DNA of 7,026 nt, from contig JAFYVO010000329.1 in the NCBI GenBank assembly GCA_017549085.1, positions 1-7,026 on the forward strand, written 5' to 3'. Source of the stretch: Thermoguttaceae bacterium (GTDB lineage Bacteria; Planctomycetota; Planctomycetia; Pirellulales; Thermoguttaceae). A model generated the notes under the pieces. It saw only the letters and a list, made by a program, of their open reading frames with translations. It made no database searches and had not been told where the DNA came from. A program made the translations under genes and the position numbers. Below are positions 1 to 5,109 of the stretch, in pieces (position 1 is the stretch's first letter; the number at the start of each line of letters is the position of its first letter).

Positions 1-2
1 CC

Positions 3-65
3 CCCCAAACGCGCCCTCCGACGCTTGTCCCAACAAACGCCTCCCCAAAACGCGCCCCTCCGACG
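3..65. repeat. Imperfect direct repeat at left edge (2 copies, 40 bp apart)
   Basis: Two near-identical GC-rich segments occur at 3-23 and 43-65. Both read CCCCAAA(A)CGCGCCC(C)TCCGACG, and the second copy has one extra A and one extra C. The part between them contains another AAACGC. This could be the end of a longer tandem array lying left of the window, but with only two copies visible that is inference. Confidence 0.5.
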
Positions 66-249
66 AAACGAACGCGTCGAAAAAAAAGAGCGCTCTTCTT
101 ACGAACTCTATTACCGTCCCAATATTCAATCTTTCACTCGCGAATTAATCAAGCCTCGCCGTTAGAAATCTGCAACACTAATTTTCGCGCGCGTCGGCAT
201 AAATTTGAAAAAACTTAAGAAGAAACGCCAAAAGTTCCCGAAATACGCC
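66..249. other. Non-coding stretch, AT-richer, with short palindrome
   Basis: No convincing gene is seen here. A run of A's (80-87) leads into a perfect 12-bp palindrome, AAGAGCGCTCTT, at 86-97. With a loop of four it leaves only a four-pair stem, so it is a poor terminator candidate. A TTG-initiated open frame at 205-528 would give 107 residues. Its composition is unlike the neighbouring proteins and it crosses the promoter and foldable region described below, so I do not call it. Confidence 0.4.
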
Positions 250-279
250 TTGACTTCCCCCCTAGTTATCGGCTATTAT
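250..279 (+). promoter_or_regulatory. Sigma70-type promoter
   Basis: TTGACT at 250-255 and TATTAT at 274-279 are separated by 18 bp, close to the housekeeping consensus, so transcription would start near 285-288. It points toward the esterase-like gene at 602 but would give a leader of over 300 nt. It may therefore drive a separate small RNA ending near 415. The -10 box also contains TATAAT on the opposite strand (275-280), but no well-spaced -35 accompanies it there. Confidence 0.5.
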
Positions 280-285
280 AGAGGT

Positions 286-415
286 ATGTTCAGCATAAGC
301 CGCTTAACCGATACAGTCGGGAGAGTCGGCGCGTTAAATTGGAGCGTTTGTGCTGAAACGCCGGTTCTTCGCTCAACGATTTGCCCAAAATACCGAAAAA
401 GCCCTAAATTTTTTT
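286..415 (+). ncRNA. Candidate structured small RNA or long leader
   Basis: Directly downstream of the promoter, TTCAGCATAA (289-298) can pair with TTGTGCTGAA (348-357): ten pairs including one G-U. Inside, CGCT (301-304) pairs with AGCG (343-346), TAAC (305-308) with GTTA (333-336), and the CCGA/TCGG segments near 308-320 can form an apical hairpin. This makes one long interrupted stem. A further pairing of GGTAT (283-287) with ATACC (390-394) could close the whole element, if transcription starts early enough. Seven T's at 409-415 follow, but no strong GC hairpin sits immediately before them. I do not recognise it as 6S, SRP, tmRNA, RNase P RNA or a known riboswitch. The structure was folded by eye, without an energy calculation. 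Confidence 0.3.
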
Positions 416-510
416 CGCCGTCCTCGTTTCGAGGCGCGTACATTTTGGCAACCGACGTTTTGAGTCGCCGACCGGCCCTTTCGCTCCGGCCTCCGCGCTC
501 GTTCGCGTCG

Positions 511-539
511 TTTAAGGCGCCGTTTTAATCGTTTATAAC
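511..539 (+). promoter_or_regulatory. Weak possible promoter for the esterase-like gene
   Basis: TTTAAG (511-516) and TATAAC (534-539) have a 17-bp spacer and lie about 60 bp before the ATG at 602. The -35 is a poor match. A perfect TTGACA at 547-552 also lies here but has no acceptable -10 at the right distance. This is only a suggestion of a local promoter. Confidence 0.2.
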
Positions 540-601
540 GGTTTAATTGACAGCAAGTTCGCGATCGTTCGCGTTTCCCTTATTGATTTACTCGTCGCCC
601 T

Positions 602-1450
602 ATGTCCAACGCTAAAACGCTCAGCCCCGTTGTCGCCGCTCCTCGAACCGCTTCCGTTTTCGAATCCGCCGTCGAGAGTTTCTCGCCGCGTCGAAACGGC
701 GATTCGCGGCGTCGCGCTTTTCCGCATTTCCTTGTCGCGCCGGTCAAATATGAGGAAAATTACGCCTACCCGCTCCTCGTTTGGTTGCACGATTCCGGTT
801 CGAGCGAAGCCGAACTTTTTGACGTCGCGCCTCAAATTTCTTCGCGCAACTACGTCGCCGTCGCTCCGCGCGGTCTTGTCGCGTCTCGCGCCGGCCTTGT
901 CTGCAACCGCGCGAACGGGCGTTTGGTCGTCGAAGAAACGCGTCGGGAAACGTATTACAATTGGCCGGAGACGGACGAAGGCGTTTCGGAAGCGGAGAAT
1001 CTCGTCTTTCATTCGATCGAGCAAGCGTTGGCGAAGTTTAACGTTCACCGTCGCCGCGTTTTCCTCTTGGGACGCGGAACCGGCGGGACGATGGCGCTCC
1101 GCGTCGCGCTCCGCAATCCTCGCGAATTCGCGGGCGTCGTTTCGATCGACGGCGCCTTCCCGACGCTCGAACGTCAACCGCTCCGCAACTGGCGCGAAGC
1201 GCGCGACCTGCCGATCTTGCTGACGACCGGGCTCGGCGCCTCCGCGATTCCGCAACTGACGCCGAAGCAGTTGGGCCTGTTCCATACCGCCGGTTTGACC
1301 GTCGTCATCCGTCAATACAACGAGCGCCCGAACGAAGAAAACGCCGCCGAAACGCGGATGAAAAAGATTCTTCTCGACGTGAACCGTTGGACGATGGAAC
1401 GCGCTTTGAATCCGCAAGCGCCGATTTCCGAAATCCTCCAAACGCGCTGA
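602..1450 (+). CDS. Alpha/beta-hydrolase-fold esterase-like protein, catalytic triad apparently lost
   Basis: The 282-residue product has the layout of the phospholipase/carboxylesterase and dienelactone-hydrolase group. A strand and oxyanion-type segment, YPLLVWLHDSGS, lies at 56-67, SRNYVAVAPRG at 81-91, and the nucleophile-elbow region VFLLGRGTGGTMALRVA at 153-169. The C-terminal helix is DVNRWTMERAL (259-269). In active relatives the elbow reads GxSxGG, but here it is G157-R-G159-T-G-G, so the serine position is glycine. The usual acid after the next strand (G-x-x-D) aligns with GLGA (210-213), and no histidine follows residue 228, where the catalytic His (normally about 240-246) is expected. 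It is therefore probably not a standard serine hydrolase; a binding, scaffold or relic role is inference. No signal peptide is visible, so it is likely cytoplasmic. The ATG at 602 has no clear Shine-Dalgarno sequence. The FliN-like gene follows 87 bp later on the same strand with no obvious terminator between them, so co-transcription is plausible. Confidence 0.85.
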   Translation: MSNAKTLSPVVAAPRTASVFESAVESFSPRRNGDSRRRAFPHFLVAPVKYEENYAYPLLVWLHDSGSSEAELFDVAPQISSRNYVAVAPRGLVASRAGLVCNRANGRLVVEETRRETYYNWPETDEGVSEAENLVFHSIEQALAKFNVHRRRVFLLGRGTGGTMALRVALRNPREFAGVVSIDGAFPTLERQPLRNWREARDLPILLTTGLGASAIPQLTPKQLGLFHTAGLTVVIRQYNERPNEENAAETRMKKILLDVNRWTMERALNPQAPISEILQTR

Positions 1451-1537
1451 TCGCGTCGCCCTGATTCGCTTAACGCCTCGTCCGTCTTAAAATTTAACAG
1501 TCGCGTCGCCCCTGCTTAGCCGACGCTCCGCCGCGTT

Positions 1538-1927
1538 ATGAACGAGAGGATTGCCGACTTTGCCGCCGCGTCGAGTTCTTACTGGAACGACGTCGAGCGC
1601 CGTCTCGACGCGCTTCTGCGCCGTTCCGGCGAACGGCTCGACGCGTTGGCGTCCGACGCGAACGTTCGGGCGTTGCAACGTTCGCTCGAGCCTTGCGCGG
1701 AACCGCGCCCCGCGTCGACCGTTCGTTATTCGCTGGAACTTGGACGCGTTCGCTTAACGTCGGCCGAACTCGACGCGTTGGGGCCCGAGTCGATCGTTCC
1801 CCTTTCAAACGCTTCCGGCGGCGCCGCCGTCCAAATTTGGGCCGACGGTCGCCTCCAAGGTCGCGGCGTCCTTCTCGTCGTCGACGGCAAGCTCGCGGTG
1901 CGCGTCGAAGAACTCGAATCTTACTAA
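1538..1927 (+). CDS. FliN/SpoA-family switch protein
   Basis: The product has 129 residues, about the length of flagellar FliN. Residues 61-127 match the SpoA (FliN/FliM C-terminal, HrcQ/SctQ) domain. They carry the ELGRVRLTSAEL segment (67-78), the GPESIVPL turn (82-89), and a final strand set of IWADGRLQGRGVLLVVDGKLAVRVEEL (about 100-126), equivalent to the usual NGxLxARGExVVVDxxxGVRI ending. The first 50 residues are predicted helical and charged (YWNDVERRLDALLRRSGERLDAL). Known family members build the cytoplasmic C-ring or sorting platform of flagella and type III secretion systems. No other flagellar or secretion gene is in the window, so which machine it serves cannot be told, and I withhold a gene symbol. 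The ATG at 1538 is chosen because it gives a FliN-like length; no Shine-Dalgarno sequence is obvious. The 18-bp tandem array starts 11 bp after its stop. Confidence 0.8.
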   Translation: MNERIADFAAASSSYWNDVERRLDALLRRSGERLDALASDANVRALQRSLEPCAEPRPASTVRYSLELGRVRLTSAELDALGPESIVPLSNASGGAAVQIWADGRLQGRGVLLVVDGKLAVRVEELESY

Positions 1928-1938
1928 CCCTCTTTTTT

Positions 1939-2129
1939 CCTTCGAACGCTTTTCCCGACCCAAACACTTTTTCCGGTTCAAACGCTTTTTTCAGCCCAAA
2001 CGCTTTTTTCGGTTCGAACATTTTTTCGGTTCAAACGCTTTTCCCGATTCAAACGCTTTTTCCGGTTCAAACGCTTTTTTCAGCCCAAACACCTTTTCCG
2101 GTTCGAACGCTTTTTCCGGTTCAAACGCT
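1939..2129. repeat. 18-bp tandem repeat array, 11 units
   Basis: Eleven units resemble GGTTCAAACGCTTTTTCC. Aligning the C of AAACGC gives positions 1947, 1965, 1983, 2001, 2019, 2036, 2054, 2072, 2090, 2108 and 2126, so the period is 18 bp with a single 17-bp step. The variants are ordered: units 3-6 resemble units 8-11, including the distinctive CAGCCCAAAC units 4 and 9. This indicates a five-unit (89 bp) block duplication. The array lies in the 3' region of the FliN-like gene and just before the terminator. It is not convincingly coding, because the 17-bp step breaks the frame. T-rich runs recur on the plus strand. Confidence 0.9.
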
Positions 2130-2131
2130 CC

Positions 2132-2171
2132 AAAAAAAAAACGGCGAACGTTCAACGCTCGCCGTTTTTTT
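2132..2171. terminator. Bidirectional intrinsic terminator
   Basis: Ten A's (2132-2141) precede the stem CGGCGA (2142-2147) / TCGCCG (2159-2164), which is followed by seven T's (2165-2171). The flanking A and T runs extend the stem, and the loop contains a small CG/CG extension closing TTCAA. Because the A-run and T-run are symmetrical, it can stop transcription of both the plus-strand FliN-like gene and the convergent minus-strand DUF1080 gene. Confidence 0.85.
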
Positions 2172-2227
2172 GTCGTTCGCGGGTCGGTCGGACTATTTGA
2201 TTACCGTCTCAACACAACGTTTCCGCC

Positions 2228-3121
2228 TCAATAACGATAAAACAATCCCAAGCAACCGACCGGATACGCCGCTTTCAATTCGGTAACGTAAATATCTTTA
2301 AACCAAACTTGGCAGCCGTGATCTTGCAGGAAAATACGCCCGATCGCCGTCGTTCCAAATTCTTTCATATCCTTGAATTTGCTCTTGCCGACCAACTCGT
2401 TCCACTCCGGCGAGCCGACGTTGATCGAAACGATCAATTCGTCGTTCAGGTAGTGCTCGATTCGGTTCCCCAAAACGACGATCTTGCCGCGGTTAAATTC
2501 GCCCATTTTGATTTTCGCCGTTCCTTCGCGGGGCGGGACGACGTCGTAAAGCGACGCGGTTTGGTAACGCGGCGGGTTCTTCTTGTCGTTAATATCGTCG
2601 TAAATCTGATATTCGCACCCGAGCCCGTACCCCTCCGTGTTCCAGGAGCGATATTTAACGCCGCTGTTCCCCTTTTCGCTAATCTTAAATTCGAATTCCA
2701 AGACAAAATTTTCGAATTTGCCGTCGAAATAAAGGTCGCCGCCGTTCTTTTCGCGGAAAATCATTCCGTCGACGACCTTCCAACCTTCGCCCGGCGCCCC
2801 CCCTTTCACCGAAGTCCAACCGGTCAAGTCGACGCCGTTGAAAAGGGGCGTTTTGAGTCCGTCCGCGACGTAAAACGCGGCGGCTCCGCTCCCGATCGGC
2901 GCCGGCAAGATCGCCGGTTCGCTCGGCGTCGTTGGGAGCGTTCCCGCGACGCCGACTTCGGCAATCGCCAACGTTTGTTGCGCACCCGCTCCTCGCCAAG
3001 TTCGGCAAATATTGCCTTTAAAGATTTTCGCTTCCGCCGCCGGAGTCGCGCAAATCGCCGCGAACGCCGCCCCTAACGCAACGCGCAACGCGACGCCGCG
3101 TTTAAAACCCAAACGAATCAT
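2228..3121 (-). CDS. Secreted DUF1080 (3-keto-disaccharide hydrolase family) protein
   Basis: The 297-residue product begins with a signal peptide: positively charged MIRLGFKRG, a hydrophobic core, and probable cleavage after PAAEA near residue 31. Residues about 32-90 form a Pro/Ala/Gly-rich linker. The DUF1080 domain spans about 91-282. Its hallmarks are LFNGVDLTGW (93-102), WKVVDGMIF (114-122), the FVLEFEFKIS strand (139-148), GNSGVKYR (151-158), GCEYQIYDD (168-176), SLYDVVPP (190-197) and the closing GRIFLQDHGCQVWFKDIYVTEL (261-282). The fold is a concanavalin-like jelly roll. Some relatives act on 3-keto-glycosides, while many in Planctomycetota are uncharacterised. About 15 residues continue past the usual domain end. 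The product is probably exported and linked to carbohydrate breakdown, but the substrate cannot be read from sequence. It is convergent with the FliN-like gene and divergent from the isomerase gene. The ATG overlaps the stop of a small upstream frame (TAATG). Confidence 0.93.
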   Translation of the reverse strand: MIRLGFKRGVALRVALGAAFAAICATPAAEAKIFKGNICRTWRGAGAQQTLAIAEVGVAGTLPTTPSEPAILPAPIGSGAAAFYVADGLKTPLFNGVDLTGWTSVKGGAPGEGWKVVDGMIFREKNGGDLYFDGKFENFVLEFEFKISEKGNSGVKYRSWNTEGYGLGCEYQIYDDINDKKNPPRYQTASLYDVVPPREGTAKIKMGEFNRGKIVVLGNRIEHYLNDELIVSINVGSPEWNELVGKSKFKDMKEFGTTAIGRIFLQDHGCQVWFKDIYVTELKAAYPVGCLGLFYRY

Positions 3122-3300
3122 TAACCGCCTCTTTTCAGTTCTTCTCTTACGTTGTTTTCGTCGCCAAAAACAAACGTCGACGCATTGCTCCGCGACGCTC
3201 GACTAAGAACGCGCGCCGCCAACTCATTTCGCTGAAGTTGCAACAACGCAACTTCGCCGCCTCTCGCCAACATCGCAATCGACGCAGCCGATATAATCAT
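3121..3300 (-). CDS. Possible small upstream ORF coupled to DUF1080 gene
   Basis: On the minus strand an ATG at 3298-3300 opens a 59-residue frame beginning MIISAASIAMLARGG and ending REELKRGG. Its TAA overlaps the DUF1080 ATG by one base (TAATG), a typical coupling arrangement. I recognise no family. Arguments against it are three AGA codons, rare in the neighbours, and the short length. The frame stays open upstream to 3438, but that part is AT-rich low-complexity sequence. It might be a leader peptide or chance. Confidence 0.22.
   Translation of the reverse strand: MIISAASIAMLARGGEVALLQLQRNELAARVLSRASRSNASTFVFGDENNVREELKRGG
3234..3255. other. Perfect inverted repeat (8-bp stem) in leader of DUF1080 gene
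   Basis: GAAGTTGC (3234-3241) and GCAACTTC (3248-3255) are separated by AACAAC. This forms an eight-pair hairpin about 110 bp before the DUF1080 start, within the possible small upstream ORF. No T-run follows on either strand, so it is not a terminator. It could be an operator or an RNA leader structure. Confidence 0.45.
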
Positions 3301-3426
3301 TCTAAACCGCCAATTCTTTTTTACCAGCAAATTCTTTTTATTCAAACCAAACTTTAAAAAAAACCTGCCGATTTTACCTATTCTTCCGATTTTAACGGCT
3401 ATTTTTAAAAAGAAAGCAAATTGCTC
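3301..3426. promoter_or_regulatory. AT-rich divergent intergenic region
   Basis: This is the most AT-rich part of the window, with many A and T tracts, lying between the divergent DUF1080 and isomerase genes. It is the likely home of the minus-strand promoter. The only candidate I can point to is weak: TTGCTT (minus strand, 3414-3419) and TAAAAT (3389-3394), with a long 19-bp spacer. No clear operator was identified. Confidence 0.3.
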
Positions 3427-3456
3427 TTGCCTTTTCAACGGAAAAATTGTTATACT
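3427..3456 (+). promoter_or_regulatory. Extended -10 promoter for the isomerase gene
   Basis: TTGCCT (3427-3432) and TATACT (3451-3456) are separated by 18 bp. The -10 is preceded by TGT, giving the extended -10 form TGTTATACT. Transcription would start near 3463, leaving a leader of about 200 nt before the ATG at 3662. Confidence 0.6.
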
Positions 3457-3661
3457 CGCTTTGTTTTATTGCGAAGCGCCGCGACGAAATTCCGTCCTCG
3501 ACGTTTCTTTCGCAAAATAGCTTGGCTCCGCGTTGCCGCGCCGCCGTCGTTTTTTTGTCGCGCCGCGTTTAATCGCCGCGATTTACCGCATTATCAAACA
3601 CTATTCCGGTCGCGTTCGTTTTTCTTCGTAAAAACGTCGCCAACCGTCGTCGGGAGCGTTA
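3457..3661 (+). other. Long 5' leader of the isomerase gene, nothing recognised
   Basis: About 200 nt lie between the promoter and the ATG. An open frame at 3421-3687 crosses it, but its Arg/Phe-rich product resembles nothing and includes the promoter itself, so I reject it. I see no known riboswitch motif and no strong hairpin. Confidence 0.35.
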
Positions 3662-4984
3662 ATGTTTTCGCCGCGCCGCCCTCATAGTTCGATCCGCGCT
3701 TACCTTGCCGCCCGTTTTAATCGTTGCGTTCGGCGTCGCCGCGTCGCGTTGTTACTCGTCGCGACCGCGGCGCCTTCGCTCGCGTTTCCCTTCCTTTTTT
3801 CGGAGCCGTCAAGCGTCGCCGAGCGTTCCCTTGCTCAAGAACCTTCCGAGTTGAACGTCCGAACCGACGCCGCGCCCCTTGCGTCCCGCTCCTATTACGA
3901 CGGCGCCGAAACCCTTGGCCGCGTCGGACACGAAGCGATTTTGCGCCGCGATATTCTTCACCAACTCAAAAAATTCGCGCATATGCAGTACCTCGAGGAG
4001 ATCGAAAAAATCCCCGAAGACGTTCGCGAAGAATACCGCGAAGAATACAAAAAAGGCGTCTTGCAACAATATTTAAATAACGAAGAGATATTCACGCAAG
4101 TTCTCGACAATCATATTCGAAAACTTTTGTTTTACAACGACTACGTTGTCAGCCGTCCGAAAGACCAAATCGAAGAGCAAACGAAGCAGCTCGAAGAAGA
4201 GTTTAACGAAAAAATGCTTCCGGAACTGAAAGAAACGTTCGGTTGCAAAACGTTAAAAGAGTTGGAAGACTATTTCGAACGCGAAATCGGCAGCGATTAC
4301 GCGCAAGAAAAACGCATCTTTATGCAGCAAACGCTCGGCGAACTTTGGATGAATTACAACCTCGGCGAAGAAGATTTCGATCCGACGGTCGTCGATTTGC
4401 GCCGTTATTACGAAGCGAACCGCGACGTTTATCGGGTCAAGCCGCGCGTTCGTTGGCAGGCGATGACCGTTTACTTCGGTCGCAAACGCTCGAAAGAGGA
4501 AGCGCGCCGCAAAATTGCGCATATGGGTAACGCCGTTCAAGCGGAGTCCGACCCGAAACGGCAAGAAGCGCTCTTCGCCGAAGTCTGCCGCGTCGACTCG
4601 GAGGACGTTTTTGCGTCGAAGGGCGGTTATCGCGACTGGACGGCGCCCGGCTCGTTGCGTTCGCAAGTCGTCGAAAAGGCGATTTTTAGCGAAAATTTGC
4701 CGGTCGGCGCGCTTAGTCGTATTTTAGAAGACGACGGCAGTTTAACGATCGCGCGGATTATCGAACGCGAAACGGAACGCGTTAAAAGTTTTCCGGAAGT
4801 GCAAGAGGAAGTGCGCCAAAAACTGATCGCCGACCGCCGCGAAGCGATGCGCAAAACTTACGAAGAGCGATTGAGCAAGCGGTTTTCTATCGAAATTTAC
4901 GCGATCACTCAAGAAGAACGCGAAAAATGGTTCCGCACCGCCGAGCGCGCGACGGAATCGGCGACCGGTCGCGAAATTTACTAA
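3662..4984 (+). CDS. Exported SurA/PrsA-like parvulin peptidyl-prolyl isomerase
   Basis: The product has 440 residues. An Arg-rich start and hydrophobic stretch (about 28-46, VALLLVATAAPSLAFPF) indicate a signal peptide or N-terminal anchor, so it probably acts in the periplasm. Residues 82-260 are helical and very charged, resembling the SurA/PrsA/PpiD chaperone module. A parvulin-like domain follows at about 262-370, with the recognisable stretch SEDVFASKGGYRDWTAPGSL (313-332), then the helix VVEKAIF and a final strand, SLTIARIIERE. A C-terminal helix segment (376-440) completes the chaperone part. Usual parvulins have a His in ARHILV and another in GYHI near the end; here the matching places read RWQAM and SLTIA. 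Isomerase activity may therefore be lost while chaperone function remains, which is inferred from alignment by eye. The ATG at 3662 is kept because it supplies the signal. The promoter at 3427-3456 and a hairpin terminator at 5017-5060 suggest a mainly monocistronic unit upstream of tilS. Confidence 0.87.
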   Translation: MFSPRRPHSSIRAYLAARFNRCVRRRRVALLLVATAAPSLAFPFLFSEPSSVAERSLAQEPSELNVRTDAAPLASRSYYDGAETLGRVGHEAILRRDILHQLKKFAHMQYLEEIEKIPEDVREEYREEYKKGVLQQYLNNEEIFTQVLDNHIRKLLFYNDYVVSRPKDQIEEQTKQLEEEFNEKMLPELKETFGCKTLKELEDYFEREIGSDYAQEKRIFMQQTLGELWMNYNLGEEDFDPTVVDLRRYYEANRDVYRVKPRVRWQAMTVYFGRKRSKEEARRKIAHMGNAVQAESDPKRQEALFAEVCRVDSEDVFASKGGYRDWTAPGSLRSQVVEKAIFSENLPVGALSRILEDDGSLTIARIIERETERVKSFPEVQEEVRQKLIADRREAMRKTYEERLSKRFSIEIYAITQEEREKWFRTAERATESATGREIY

Positions 4985-5016
4985 TCCGCGTCGTTTTCCT
5001 AAAGCGCCGTTTTTAC

Positions 5017-5060
5017 GCGGCTCGTCCGTCCCCGACGCGTCGAGCCGCTTTTGTCGTTTT
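5017..5060 (+). terminator. Hairpin terminator or attenuator between the isomerase gene and tilS
   Basis: GCGGCTCG (5017-5024) pairs perfectly with CGAGCCGC (5041-5048). Inside, CGTC (5027-5030) pairs with GACG (5034-5037) around a CCC loop. TTTT (5049-5052) and a second TTTT (5057-5060) follow. It sits 32 bp after the isomerase stop and about 50 bp before the probable tilS start. The interrupted T-run suggests partial termination, so tilS could be expressed by read-through. Confidence 0.6.
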
Positions 5061-5109
5061 CCGCGCTTCCGTCCTAACCGCCCTTTTCCCCTATCTCCCC
5101 TATTTCCCC

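Noticed and set aside
205..528. 107-residue plus-strand ORF with TTG start
   Set aside because: It crosses a good promoter and a foldable region, has atypical composition and matches no family I know.
533..1441. 302-residue minus-strand ORF opposite the esterase-like gene
   Set aside because: It is an Arg-rich antisense shadow, common in high-GC DNA. The plus-strand frame has clear fold motifs.
1693..2286. Repeat-containing plus-strand ORF through the 18-bp array
   Set aside because: It starts inside the FliN-like gene in another frame, the 17-bp unit shifts the repeat phase, and it reads through the terminator.
2309..3076. 255-residue plus-strand ORF opposite the DUF1080 gene
   Set aside because: The opposite strand encodes a clear signal peptide plus a full DUF1080 domain.
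4927..5109. ATG at 4927 as the tilS start
   Set aside because: It would overlap the isomerase gene by 58 bp, run through the terminator hairpin and add 61 residues unlike any TilS N-terminus. GTG at 5110 places the PP-loop at the usual distance from the start.
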